From positions 124,001-188,000 of the forward strand of contig NZ_BMSG01000002.1 of the NCBI RefSeq assembly GCF_014649035.1: 64,000 nucleotides of DNA, written 5' to 3'. This DNA comes from Streptomyces sindenensis (lineage in GTDB: Bacteria > Actinomycetota > Actinomycetes > Streptomycetales > Streptomycetaceae). This document shows, piece after piece, positions 17,512-24,859 of this stretch. The notes under the pieces are model-generated. The model ran no database searches. It was given only the letters and a program-made list of their open reading frames with translations, and was not told the DNA's origin. Both the position numbers and the translations under genes were made by a program. Each line of letters opens with the position of its first letter. Position 1 is the stretch's first letter.

Positions 17512-17663
17512 GGCTCCCATCCCGTCCGCCTTCGACCCACACGTCGTGGAGCGGTCGTGGTTCAGGGCGTCAAGGTGGAGCGCGCCACTGTACGAACGAC
17601 CTTGACGCCCTGGGCCGCGACTGCTCGGCTCTGCCTGGGTCGAAGGTGGCCGGGATGGGAGCC
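17512..17663. repeat. Long imperfect inverted repeat (152 bp)
   Basis: Outer arms 17512-17539 and 17636-17663 (28 bp, two mismatches; GGCTCCCATCCCG... opposite ...CGGGATGGGAGCC) enclose inner arms 17563-17576 and 17599-17612 (14 bp, perfect; CAGGGCGTCAAGGT). The segment could fold into one long hairpin or is two copies of a unit of about 65 bp in inverted orientation. It lies in a gene-free stretch (17310-18151) of the island that otherwise shows only degenerate frames. Confidence 0.8.
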
Positions 17664-18151
17664 CCACGACGCTCACCACGCTCCGGCCGGCACTCGCGTA
17701 CGGTGCCCCGTCCATCCCGGAGTCTGAGCGCCCCCGCCGGAGGCATCGTCTTGAAGCCGCGGGCTTGGTTCTCGTCTCATGCCCCTCGGGCCTATCCACT
17801 GCGGGCGCGCGTCGGCGGCGGCAGCGCCGAGCGGGCCGAAGGCAGGAGCGCGGGCGCAGCCAGAGCCGGGAAGCGCGCCCGGCGGAGCGGAGCGCAGCCG
17901 GGTGCCTTGATGAGGTAGAGAAACCTCTAACAACCGGCCCCAGCACACATCCGCTTCGGCCCGTCCGGCAACAGACGAAGCACGGCTCGCCCATCGGAGG
18001 GCGTGAGCGTTGTGCTTCTCGTGGGACATCCCTGACGTGCCACGTCTCACCCATACCCGGTATGTGTCAATGTGACGCGAACTTGTCTGATGCACAGTCG
18101 CTGCGCTCGCATCTCTGCGATCCTGAAGCCCGATCGAGAGGGGTCGCAGCG

Positions 18152-18685
18152 ATGCAGTGGAAGATCCACGGGGAACGTCCGATCTACGAAAACAGCTGGG
18201 TGAACCTGTGGCTCACCGACGTCGAGACCCCGGACGGGAACCGCTGGGAGCACCACGTCGTCAAGCTCCGCCACCTGTCCGTGGCCGCCGTCGTAAACGA
18301 GCACTCCGAGATTCTGATGATGTGGCGGCATCGCTTCATCACCAACGCCTGGGCGTGGGAGCTGCCCATGGGCTTGGTCGAGGAGGGCGAGACGCCCGCG
18401 GAAGCGGCCGCCCGTGAGGTGCTGGAGGAGACCGGCTGGCGGACCAACACCGTCAAGCCGTTGGTCTACGCAGAGCCGGCCAACGGCATCACTGACTCCC
18501 AGCACCACATCTTCCGGGCTGACGGGGCAACGTACGAGGGTCCGCCGACCGAGAAGAACGAGTCGGACCGGATCGAGTGGATCCCTCTGGCCGACGTGCG
18601 GGGCATGATCGACCGGCGCGAGGTCGTCAGCAGCGGTTCTCTTGTCGGACTGCTTTACGTCCTCATGGACGAGGCGATCCGCTGA
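18152..18685 (+). CDS. Nudix hydrolase
   Basis: A 177-residue protein with a full Nudix box, GLVEEGETPAEAAAREVLEE followed by TGW (about residues 76-98), matching G-x5-E-x7-REU-x-EE-x-GU. The N-terminal half (WKIHGERPIYENSWVNLWLTDVETPDGNRW) resembles ADP-ribose/NDP-sugar pyrophosphatases. GAGAGGGG sits upstream of the ATG. The gene ends 23 bp inside the convergent XRE regulator gene, so the two 3' ends overlap. It may process a nucleotide linked to the island's other enzymes, but no direct link is visible. Confidence 0.9.
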   Translation: MQWKIHGERPIYENSWVNLWLTDVETPDGNRWEHHVVKLRHLSVAAVVNEHSEILMMWRHRFITNAWAWELPMGLVEEGETPAEAAAREVLEETGWRTNTVKPLVYAEPANGITDSQHHIFRADGATYEGPPTEKNESDRIEWIPLADVRGMIDRREVVSSGSLVGLLYVLMDEAIR

Positions 18686-20006
18686 CCTGACGGGGCAGCG
18701 CTTCCCGGAGCCGGGACTCGAACGTCACCGCAGCCGGTTCGCGGCGGAAGGGCTCCAACTGCTCGTAGAACTCCCTGAGGTGACCGGCGACTCGTCGTGA
18801 GCTGACGGCCGCTGCCGGGGCCAGGGCGTCCATGGCCGTGTGGCACGCCTCGTCGAGTTTGCCGCGCTGGAGCTGGGTTCGGGCGAGCCAGAAGGCGTGG
18901 AAGGCGCGGCCTCGGTGGTTCGATGAGTGCTCACGGTGTAGCGCGTCTGCGATGAGGGGTTCGGCGAGGGCGGCTTCGCCCAAGCGGCCGTGCGCGATGC
19001 CGGTGTCCACGATCAGCTTCGGCTCGTTGAAGTAGGCGACCCAGGCCGGGTCCGGATCACCGGTGCTGATCCGTCCGAAGTGGGTGTGGGCTTCCGAGAT
19101 CGCGGTGTGGGTCGCGCCGTGGTTGCCGAGGGTGGCATGGGCGAAGGCTTCGCGCATCGCGAGCATGGCCAGCACGCGCGGTGTCGTCCCCACGGCGGAT
19201 CGGGCCTGGTCCTGGGCGGCCGTGACGAGTGCGAGGGCGTCGCCGGGCTTGTCCTGGTAGGTGGCCTGGAGGCTCATGCAGGCGAGGACGTTGGCCATGA
19301 ACTGGCGGTCGTCGATGGCCTTGGCCAGGCCGAGGGATTCGGTGAAATAGGCGCGTGCCTGGTTGTACTGGCGGGCGTCGAAATAGGTCCATCCAGTGAG
19401 CCGGGCCAGCTCGGCCGCGATGCTGTGCAGACCGTCCCGTAAGGGGGCCGGACGCTGCTCCTTGAGGAGGTCGACGACGTAGCGGAGCTGGCCGACGACC
19501 GCCGGCCGTAAGGTCTCTCCGCCATGCTCGTCGTCCCGGCGCCAGTAGTCCGCGATCGACGAATGCAGCGCGTCCAGCGTCGAGGCGCTGAGATCCCGCT
19601 CGGCCGCCAGGGCGAGGATGCTGTCGACGTCCGCCCCCGGTAGTCCGGCGGCCAGTGGTTCGACGGCTGTCGGCACCTCGGCCGGTTCGCGAGGCGTGAC
19701 CGTCAGGCTGGGCGGCGTCTCCCAGGAGCGTCGGGCGAGGCCGAGCATGTGTCCGGGGATGCGCAGTCCGTCCGCGATCCGTTCGATCACATCCATGTGC
19801 AGCAACTGCCGCCGTCCGGCGATCACTTCGCCCACGCGGCTCGGTGTCAGGTCGCAGCGGCGCGCGATCATCGACGGATAGATGCCTGCTCGTGCCTTGA
19901 CCAGCTGAAAGATGCGGTCGAAGTCTCTGGCCTGGCATGCCTCGATCATCACTGGGTCCGTGAGCAAGCTGACCGGGAGCTCCTTCGAGCGAGATGGCTC
20001 GGGCAT
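18663..20006 (-). CDS. XRE-family regulator with TPR-like C terminus
   Basis: A 447-residue regulator. The helix-turn-helix lies near residues 30-90 (KARAGIYPSMIARRCDLTPSRVGEVIAGRRQL). The remaining 300 residues are helical repeats (YFDARQYNQARAYFTESLGLAKAI and similar) as in large Streptomyces XRE-TPR regulators, which often sense a peptide or small ligand through the repeats. It is divergent from the radical-SAM operon, and a perfect palindrome (20065-20081) sits in the shared 111-bp region, so it probably controls that operon and itself. Confidence 0.88.
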   Translation of the reverse strand: MPEPSRSKELPVSLLTDPVMIEACQARDFDRIFQLVKARAGIYPSMIARRCDLTPSRVGEVIAGRRQLLHMDVIERIADGLRIPGHMLGLARRSWETPPSLTVTPREPAEVPTAVEPLAAGLPGADVDSILALAAERDLSASTLDALHSSIADYWRRDDEHGGETLRPAVVGQLRYVVDLLKEQRPAPLRDGLHSIAAELARLTGWTYFDARQYNQARAYFTESLGLAKAIDDRQFMANVLACMSLQATYQDKPGDALALVTAAQDQARSAVGTTPRVLAMLAMREAFAHATLGNHGATHTAISEAHTHFGRISTGDPDPAWVAYFNEPKLIVDTGIAHGRLGEAALAEPLIADALHREHSSNHRGRAFHAFWLARTQLQRGKLDEACHTAMDALAPAAAVSSRRVAGHLREFYEQLEPFRREPAAVTFESRLREALPRQVSGSPRP

Positions 20007-20064
20007 CGGGCACGCTCCGGCATGAGGACTACGGATTGCAGCTCGTGGTCAACCGAGGGTGATG

Positions 20065-20081
20065 TTACCCAAGTTGGGTAA
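20065..20081. promoter_or_regulatory. Palindromic operator TTACCCAA-G-TTGGGTAA
   Basis: A perfect 8+1+8 bp palindrome between the divergent XRE regulator (start 20006) and the radical-SAM operon (first possible start 20118). The position suits an autoregulatory operator. The binding protein is inferred. Confidence 0.6.
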
Positions 20082-20117
20082 TCCGCTGGGCCTTTCTGGC
20101 CGGGCCTGTGGATCGCG

Positions 20118-20330
20118 ATGCTCCTGACCATGGCGAATGGACAGGATGACGTACGGATGACGTTGCGGGTCTCCCGTGACTCCGGGCTGACGTGGGGGTC
20201 TCTCGCGGAGGTACGCGTGGGCGAGGACTCGGTGCTCCCGGAGAACCCGGGCCGCTACCCGCCGTGCATCTGCCCCCGGTGCTCGCAGAAGGAACGGAAC
20301 GCCGTCGCGTCCTTCCGGGTGGTGTCATGA
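20118..20330 (+). CDS. Small conserved-looking protein, first gene of radical-SAM operon
   Basis: Up to 70 residues. The recognisable core is MTLRVSRDSGLTWG followed by a Cys pair in PPCICPRCSQK, a pattern that could bind zinc. The start is uncertain: ATG codons at 20118, 20130 and 20157 are all in frame, and the last gives the core alone. Its stop overlaps the next gene's start as ATGA (20327-20330). No function recognised. Confidence 0.6.
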   Translation: MLLTMANGQDDVRMTLRVSRDSGLTWGSLAEVRVGEDSVLPENPGRYPPCICPRCSQKERNAVASFRVVS

Positions 20331-20659
20331 TGCGATGCGCGCACTGGCGCCGGGTGCCCCTCGACCTGGTGCGGGAGGCACGGGAGAAGTCGGCGGCCCC
20401 GTACGTCGACAGGGCGGTGCAGTGCCAGCTGTCCGCGCACGACGACAGCGACCACTTCGGTCTCCTGACCGATGACTGCGCGTACGGGACCGCGCTGTGG
20501 CTCCGCTGGCACGGAACGGACGAGGCGGAACTCGTCGTGCTGCCGGACTGCCCGGTGGTCGCCCCGGGGCCCGACGGTGAGGGCTGCTGTCTGTTCGCCG
20601 GCCACACCGCGCAGCACACCTGGGAAGACGCCCTGAAGGAGGTCTCGTGCACAGGCTGA
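20327..20659 (+). CDS. Hypothetical protein in radical-SAM operon
   Basis: A 110-residue Cys/His-containing protein (MMRCAHWRRVPLDLV, then VQCQLSAHDDSDHFG, LPDCPVV, GCCLFAGHTAQHTW). Repeated His-rich turns of the form C-x-x-x-x-H and GHTAQHTW may bind a metal. The ATG at 20327 overlaps the previous stop, and the 3' end overlaps the next gene by 13 bp, so it belongs to a coupled operon. A longer frame upstream is rejected because it runs through the preceding gene. Function unknown. Confidence 0.62.
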   Translation: MMRCAHWRRVPLDLVREAREKSAAPYVDRAVQCQLSAHDDSDHFGLLTDDCAYGTALWLRWHGTDEAELVVLPDCPVVAPGPDGEGCCLFAGHTAQHTWEDALKEVSCTG

Positions 20660-20886
20660 TCACGAGCCCGCACAAGCCCCGCCGCCCGCGCCCACGCCCG
20701 CGCCCGCGCCCGCCTCGGAACGAACAGTGCGGGGACTGTGGCGGCAGCGGCGCCAATTCGTCCGGCAAGACCTGCGGCACCTGTAACGGACTGGGCGAAA
20801 TCCACTGCCACGCCGACCGCCAGGAGCCCCACGTGCTGTCCCGCTCCGTGATCCGGAAGGAGGGCGACCGATGGCCCACGCTCTGA
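20647..20886 (+). CDS. Small protein with DnaJ-type zinc knuckles
   Basis: A 79-residue protein. After an Arg/Pro-rich basic segment (RRPRPRPRPRPP) come two CxxCxGxG-type knuckles, CGDCGGSG and CGTCNGLG, as in the zinc-binding region of DnaJ. No J domain is present, so this is a stand-alone zinc domain that could chaperone a peptide or bind nucleic acid. It starts at GTG and overlaps both neighbours (13 bp before, 16 bp after), which ties it to the radical-SAM gene. Confidence 0.7.
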   Translation: MHRLITSPHKPRRPRPRPRPRPPRNEQCGDCGGSGANSSGKTCGTCNGLGEIHCHADRQEPHVLSRSVIRKEGDRWPTL

Positions 20887-21995
20887 TCGCCTCCCCGTTC
20901 CTCGACGGACACCTTCTCCTCAAGCCGGGAGCACGGGCCGGCGCCCGCATCTCCGCCGACCACTACGAGGGCCTGCGCCAGGCCGCCGCCGACGGCGCGG
21001 CGCTTCCCGCCTGGGCGGTACAGACCGCCGCCGACGTGTGGGGCCTGGACCTGGATGGCCTGAGCGCGCAGGGCACGGTGCTGGTGCGCGAGCCGTCTCC
21101 GTACGGCTACTGCCGGGCGTCCTGGGAGATCAACCTCGGCTGCAACTTCGGCTGTAAGCACTGCTACCTCGGCGAGCGCCCGTTCTCCGGCCTCGGTTGG
21201 GAGGACAAGGTGCGGCTGCTGGACATCATGCGCGAGGCCGGTGTCCTCTGGCTCCAGATCACCGGCGGCGAACCCACCATGGACCCGGACTTCCAGGGCG
21301 CGTACCGGTACGCCTGGCAAGCCGGGATGATGCTCACCATCTCGACCAACGGCTCACTGCTCTGGCGGCCGGACCTCCTCAAACTCTTCCGCGACTCCCC
21401 GCCCTACCGCCTGGTCGTCAGCATGTACGGGGCGAGCGAGGAGTCCTTCGACACGCTCACCCAGCGCCGCGGGGCGTGGAAGGCGTTCCGGCGCGGCATC
21501 GACGCCGCCCGTGAGGCGGGGCTGCCGCTGCGCATCAACGTCGTGGTGACCGAGGACAACGCTTCCGAGGCCGACGAGATGGCTGCCCTCGCCGACGAGT
21601 GGAACGTCGAGAACCACGCGTACACGAACATGACGCCCACGATCTACGGCGGCGGCGAACCCCTCCTCGCCCAGTCCGTCGCCCACTTGCGGCAGCGCAA
21701 ACCGTTCGCGGGCTGCAACGCGGGACACACCTTCTTCCACGCAGACCCCCACGCCAAGGTCTCGATCTGCAAGGTCGGCCGCGACGACCAGATCGACCTC
21801 ATGGCCGAAGGCATCTATGGCCTCACCCGGCTCGGCACCATCGCCGACCGCCTCATGCTTCGCACCGGTGGGTGCGAAGGCTGCGCCCTGTCCGGCACCT
21901 GCCGGGTCTGCCGCCCCCTGGCCAAGCACTACCAGGAGGCCAAAGCGCCGCTGCACAGCTACTGCCAGCACGGAGACAAGGAGAACGCCTCATGA
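20871..21995 (+). CDS. Radical SAM/SPASM-domain enzyme
   Basis: A 374-residue radical SAM enzyme. The [4Fe-4S] motif is CNFGCKHC (CxxxCxxC, about residues 90-97), followed by the SAM-binding ITGGEPTMD motif. A Cys-rich C-terminal SPASM/twitch region contains CKVGRDD, CEGCALSGTCRVC and a last Cys in YCQHG, enough for auxiliary clusters. SPASM enzymes commonly modify ribosomal peptides by forming C-S, C-C or epimerised bonds. The gene overlaps the zinc-knuckle gene by 16 bp and a short peptide gene as ATGA (21992-21995), which suggests that the peptide is the substrate. Confidence 0.92.
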   Translation: MAHALIASPFLDGHLLLKPGARAGARISADHYEGLRQAAADGAALPAWAVQTAADVWGLDLDGLSAQGTVLVREPSPYGYCRASWEINLGCNFGCKHCYLGERPFSGLGWEDKVRLLDIMREAGVLWLQITGGEPTMDPDFQGAYRYAWQAGMMLTISTNGSLLWRPDLLKLFRDSPPYRLVVSMYGASEESFDTLTQRRGAWKAFRRGIDAAREAGLPLRINVVVTEDNASEADEMAALADEWNVENHAYTNMTPTIYGGGEPLLAQSVAHLRQRKPFAGCNAGHTFFHADPHAKVSICKVGRDDQIDLMAEGIYGLTRLGTIADRLMLRTGGCEGCALSGTCRVCRPLAKHYQEAKAPLHSYCQHGDKENAS

Positions 21996-22158
21996 TCCCG
22001 CCCGTACCGGTGACCATCCTCCCCGGCCCGCCACCCTCAGCCCGCCGATCGGCCCCGCCCGTCGCTACCGCGTCGATCACCGCCGTCCACGACCTCGACG
22101 TCATCGTGGAAAGCGCGGAGTGCTCCTGCGACGCCGGTGACGACACCCCCCCCACTGA
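21992..22158 (+). CDS. Candidate RiPP precursor peptide, frame broken at a C8 tract
   Basis: Starting at the ATG that overlaps the radical-SAM stop, the frame encodes about 54 residues: a Pro/Ala-rich start, then VHDLDVIVES, an acidic/hydrophobic leader-like segment, and the Cys/Asp-rich ECSCDAGDDTP. The frame as given does not stop; it runs on through a terminator hairpin into the next gene. One extra C or two fewer C in the run at 22146-22153 would bring in the TGA at 22156-22158, ending the peptide as ...DDTPPH or ...DDTPH, 25 bp before the hairpin. This is either a real frameshift or a sequencing error. The precursor role is inferred from position and composition. Confidence 0.42.
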
Positions 22159-22183
22159 CCGACACGATCCGGTCAACTCCCTC

Positions 22184-22213
22184 CAGGCCCCGGCGTACTC
22201 GCGTCGGGGCCTG
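22184..22213 (+). terminator. Hairpin after the precursor-like peptide
   Basis: Perfect 9-bp inverted repeat CAGGCCCCG / CGGGGCCTG with a 12-nt loop, lying between the peptide end and the GNAT start. It supports reading the peptide and the GNAT as separate genes. Confidence 0.55.
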
Positions 22214-22239
22214 AACCCTGTCCGTCCCGCCGTTAGGGT
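22212..22239 (+). promoter_or_regulatory. Leaderless-type promoter of the GNAT gene
   Basis: TAGGGT (22234-22239) ends 7 bp before the ATG at 22247, as in leaderless Streptomyces transcripts; TGAACC (22212-22217) lies 16 bp upstream as a weak -35. Confidence 0.4.
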
Positions 22240-22246
22240 GCCGCTC

Positions 22247-23113
22247 ATGTTCTTCCGCTGGGACTGGCTCCGGTCCCAACTGACCGCACCGATCGTGCCG
22301 ACCCTCGGTCCCATCCACCCCGACGCCCTGTCCGTCGGCATCTTCGAAGACATCCTGCGAGCAGCCGACACCGGAGACTTCCTGCCCTATGACAAGGACC
22401 AGCGCTGGAGCGGCGAGAAGGACGAGAAAGTCCTCCGTGAGGACGTGGTTCACCAGCCCGAGCACACCCTCATCCCCACGCTGGCCCGGCGCGGACGCGG
22501 CGCAGTCAAGGTCTTCGCCTACGGTCCCCGCGACAGCGTCATCGATGAGGCCGCCGAGCTGGCCGCCAAGCTCGCCTCCTTGCACGCCGTAGTGAGCGCC
22601 AGGGTCGTACGCCCCCTCGGCCCCGAGACCACGCACCCGCGAGGCACCCGCATCCAACTCAAGGACTTCACCACCGGCTCCTGCCCCGCCCCGAACGGCC
22701 CGGTCCGCCCCGTCACCGGTTGGCCGGCCGCCGTGCAGAACACCTTCGCCCCGTTCGCCGAGACGATGGCCGCCGACGGCCTCGCCTTCCTCCGCACCCA
22801 GATGCGGGCCGGCCAGTGCGGCCCAGTGCTCACCACCGTCATCGAAGACCGCATCGTCGGCGCGATCGGCCCCATGAAAGTACGCGCGGACGCGATCGAA
22901 CGCCCCCAGCTCATGCCCCAGTACTTCGCCGTCCTCCCCGAGGCCCGAGGCCAGGGCCTGGGACGCATCCTGTGGCGGGCGGCGATGCACTGGGGGCAGG
23001 CCCACGGCGCCGCCTACCAACTTCTCCAGACCGAGGTCGACGGCTCTTCGGATCGGCTGTGCCAGTCGGAGGGGCTGGCCTCCCTCGGGTTCAGTCACAT
23101 CACGCACGTCTAG
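22247..23113 (+). CDS. GNAT-family acetyltransferase of the radical-SAM island
   Basis: A 288-residue protein with a C-terminal GNAT domain: MPQYFAVLPEARGQGLGRILWRAAMHWG carries the acetyl-CoA loop R-G-Q-G-L-G. The N-terminal 150 residues (FFRWDWLRSQLTAPIVPTLGPIHPDALS) are not recognised and may bind the acceptor. The frame is open upstream to 21992, but a hairpin and a -10-like element precede this ATG, so I take 22247 as the start. It may acetylate the island's peptide product or give immunity to it; both are inferences. Confidence 0.8.
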   Translation: MFFRWDWLRSQLTAPIVPTLGPIHPDALSVGIFEDILRAADTGDFLPYDKDQRWSGEKDEKVLREDVVHQPEHTLIPTLARRGRGAVKVFAYGPRDSVIDEAAELAAKLASLHAVVSARVVRPLGPETTHPRGTRIQLKDFTTGSCPAPNGPVRPVTGWPAAVQNTFAPFAETMAADGLAFLRTQMRAGQCGPVLTTVIEDRIVGAIGPMKVRADAIERPQLMPQYFAVLPEARGQGLGRILWRAAMHWGQAHGAAYQLLQTEVDGSSDRLCQSEGLASLGFSHITHV

Positions 23114-23183
23114 CCTCAGACGGGGAAGGCCGCGACGGCCACCACAGTTGCTGTACATCGCTGCTGTCCGCCCCTGAAACGCC

Positions 23184-23211
23184 AGAGGCCCCGGATTTCT
23201 CCGGGGCCTCT
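23184..23211 (-). terminator. Terminator of tRNA-Arg
   Basis: Perfect 12-bp arms AGAGGCCCCGGA / TCCGGGGCCTCT around a 4-nt loop, 10 bp beyond the tRNA 3' end on the minus strand. Confidence 0.75.
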
Positions 23212-23262
23212 GGCCTGCTGTGCACTCGGCAGGATTCGAACCTGCAACCTTCTGATCCGTAG
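23203..23262. repeat. Right att copy within tRNA-Arg
   Basis: Exact 60-bp match to 15854-15913. It ends at the first base of the anticodon loop of tRNA-Arg, so the insertion left the tRNA intact. TTGCTGTAC (23149-23157) and GCTGCTGTCC (23160-23169) nearby resemble the motifs at the left end. Confidence 0.85.
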
Positions 23263-23293
23263 TCAGATGCTCTATCCGTTAAGCTACGAGTGC
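23221..23293 (-). tRNA. tRNA-Arg(ACG)
   Basis: A 73-nt cloverleaf on the minus strand: acceptor GCACTCG / CGAGTGC with discriminator A, anticodon stem TCTGA / TCAGA enclosing loop CTACGGA (anticodon ACG, 23258-23260), and T arm GCAGGTTCGAATCCTGC. CCA is not encoded. It is the insertion target of the island to its left. Confidence 0.95.
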
Positions 23294-23508
23294 TTGGCGT
23301 TCCGGGCTTTTTCTTCCCGGTCGGCGTTGCGAGAACAACATTACATGACCTGCGCCGTGACGCGAAATCCATTAGCCGCACCAGCGCTGAGCTGCGGAAA
23401 CGACCTCCGATGCCCCATCCGGGCGCGGCCGCGACGCCCCCTCCGCGCATTCCCTCGCCCCGGAACGACCGAAGCCCCGCGCCAGGGGCACGGGGCTTCG
23501 GGATGGAG

Positions 23509-23599
23509 CGGAGGCGGAGGGATTTGAACCCTCGATGGGGGGTAAACCCCAAACCGCATTAGCAGTGCGGCGCCATAGACCGGACTAGGCGACGCCTCC
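23509..23599 (-). tRNA. tRNA-Ser(GCT)
   Basis: A 91-nt class II tRNA on the minus strand: acceptor GGAGGCG / CGCCTCC, discriminator G, anticodon loop CTGCTAA (GCT), long variable arm, and T arm GAGGGTTCAAATCCCTC. It decodes AGC and AGU. Confidence 0.95.
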
Positions 23600-23914
23600 T
23601 CCACACGCCTCGCGCGGACGCGAGTGGCGCGTGCAGATGATGACACAGTCGAACGTCGTGCCACCAATCGCCGACCACGTTACTAGGCCTCCGGGGGCCA
23701 GGGCAAAGCAGTTCGGCGTGGTGGCGCAACGTCCGGGCGCGGTGCGCGTTAGAGAGGGGTGGGGGCCTCGGGTCTCCGTCCGTCGTCCAGTCGTCCAGTC
23801 GTCCAGTCGTCGTCGCCCGTTCGTCGTCCGTCGGCGGGGTGCCGGGGCGGGTCCGTGATCGTCCGGGACCGTCGCCCGCGGCCGGCCCCGCCGCAGAGAT
23901 CCTGGAGCTTTCGC
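23600..23914. other. Gene-free stretch before the SSI gene
   Basis: No coding frame with support. A short run of CGTCCAGTCGTCCAGTCGTC (near 23785-23810) is a 10-bp direct repeat. No clear promoter was identified. Confidence 0.5.
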
Positions 23915-24490
23915 ATGCTGCGCCGTCTCGCCCTCACCGCCGTCGTCCCGCTGGCCGTCCTCGCCACCGCCGTCCCGGCGTCCACCGCCACCGCCTCCCG
24001 GCCCGCCTCGACCGGACCGGTGCCCTCCGCCGTGCCCACCTCCGGGCCGTTCGCCGCCGCCCGGCCCGCCCTCGGACCGCTGCCCATGCCCCTCCCGCTG
24101 CCCGGGTTCCTGGACGGCGGGGAGGGGACGGGGTCCGGTGAGGCCGACGAGGCGCGGACGCGGCTCACCGTGAGCGTGGAGAACACCGGGGTCCCCGGGG
24201 CCGACGGCACGTTCGAGCTGGAGTGCGGGCCCACCGGGGGCACCCACCCGGAGGGGCAGGCCGCCTGTGACCGGCTGGCGGAGGCCGGGACCACCCGGGC
24301 CGGCCGGCAGGAACTGTTCCGCGAGACCCCCGAGGGCACGATGTGCACCATGATCCACGGCGGCGACGCCTTCGCCCGCATCGTCGGCACCTGGGAGGGC
24401 CGGGCCGTGGACACCACCGCCAGCCGGCGCGACGGATGCGAGATCGCGCGCTGGAACAGCCTCGTGCCGGTGCTCCCCGACGTCCGGTAA
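23915..24490 (+). CDS. SSI-type subtilisin inhibitor precursor
   Basis: A 191-residue secreted protein. The signal peptide MLRRLALTAVVPLAVLATAV is followed by a Pro/Ala-rich segment and a C-terminal Streptomyces subtilisin inhibitor domain with TRLTVSVENTG and LECGPTGGTHPEGQAACDRL. The reactive-site region reads MCTMIHGGD, where inhibitor alignment places Met as P1, and the final Cys is in RDGCEIARWN. The long spacer before the inhibitor domain is unusual for the roughly 110-residue mature family. GGAG precedes the ATG. Confidence 0.85.
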   Translation: MLRRLALTAVVPLAVLATAVPASTATASRPASTGPVPSAVPTSGPFAAARPALGPLPMPLPLPGFLDGGEGTGSGEADEARTRLTVSVENTGVPGADGTFELECGPTGGTHPEGQAACDRLAEAGTTRAGRQELFRETPEGTMCTMIHGGDAFARIVGTWEGRAVDTTASRRDGCEIARWNSLVPVLPDVR

Positions 24491-24548
24491 CCCGTCGGAG
24501 GGCCGCCGCTGCTCCCCGACGTCCGGTAGCCCGTAGGACGGCCGGATC
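24471..24548. repeat. Tandem duplication of the SSI gene end
   Basis: TGCTCCCCGACGTCCGGTA with about 20 following bases occurs at 24471 and again at 24510, a 39-bp period with four or five differences. The first copy includes the SSI stop codon. The remaining gap to 24859 shows no gene. Confidence 0.7.
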
Positions 24549-24859
24549 CTCCTCGGGCGGTCCCGTGCGGCCCCTCGGCGGCGTAAAGACGTTCGCACCG
24601 GCGAAGGGGCACCAGGCGTTCCGGGCCCCGGGAGGAACCGCCGAGCCCCGCGTCCGCGCACGTCACAGGGTGTGCGGACGCTCACGGCGTGGGCCCGTGG
24701 CGTACACCGCGCGCACAGAACCTTGGTGAGAGCTCCCCCTCATCCGCCGCCCCAGGGGCCTCCCCTGGCCTTAGACTCCTCCAGTGACAGTCTGCGGCCC
24801 GAGGGGCAAGATGGGGCCCGCTGTCGGCAAGGTGCGGTAATCAGGGAGGAAGCGTCGTC

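Larger units (their letters stand above)
15854..23262. mobile_element. 7.4-kb genomic island in tRNA-Arg(ACG)
   Basis: An exact 60-bp direct repeat (15854-15913 and 23203-23262) bounds this segment. The right copy is the 3' part of the intact tRNA-Arg(ACG) plus flanking DNA; the left copy is an isolated fragment of the tRNA 3' half. This is the signature of tyrosine-integrase insertion with crossover at the anticodon loop. Cargo: DGQHR protein, Nudix hydrolase, XRE-TPR regulator and a radical-SAM operon. No integrase, excisionase or transfer gene is recognisable, so it is probably immobile alone or mobilised in trans. The left part is visibly lower in G+C than the flanks. Confidence 0.8.

Noticed and set aside
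17377..18151. Coding gene in the island gap
   Set aside because: Open frames here are Arg/Ser/Pro-rich shadows over the long inverted repeat, with no ribosome-binding site or recognisable domain.
21992..23113. Single fusion protein of peptide and GNAT domain (373 residues)
   Set aside because: The frame is open, but a hairpin and a -10-like element lie between the parts and the GNAT has its own well-placed ATG. Kept as an alternative only.
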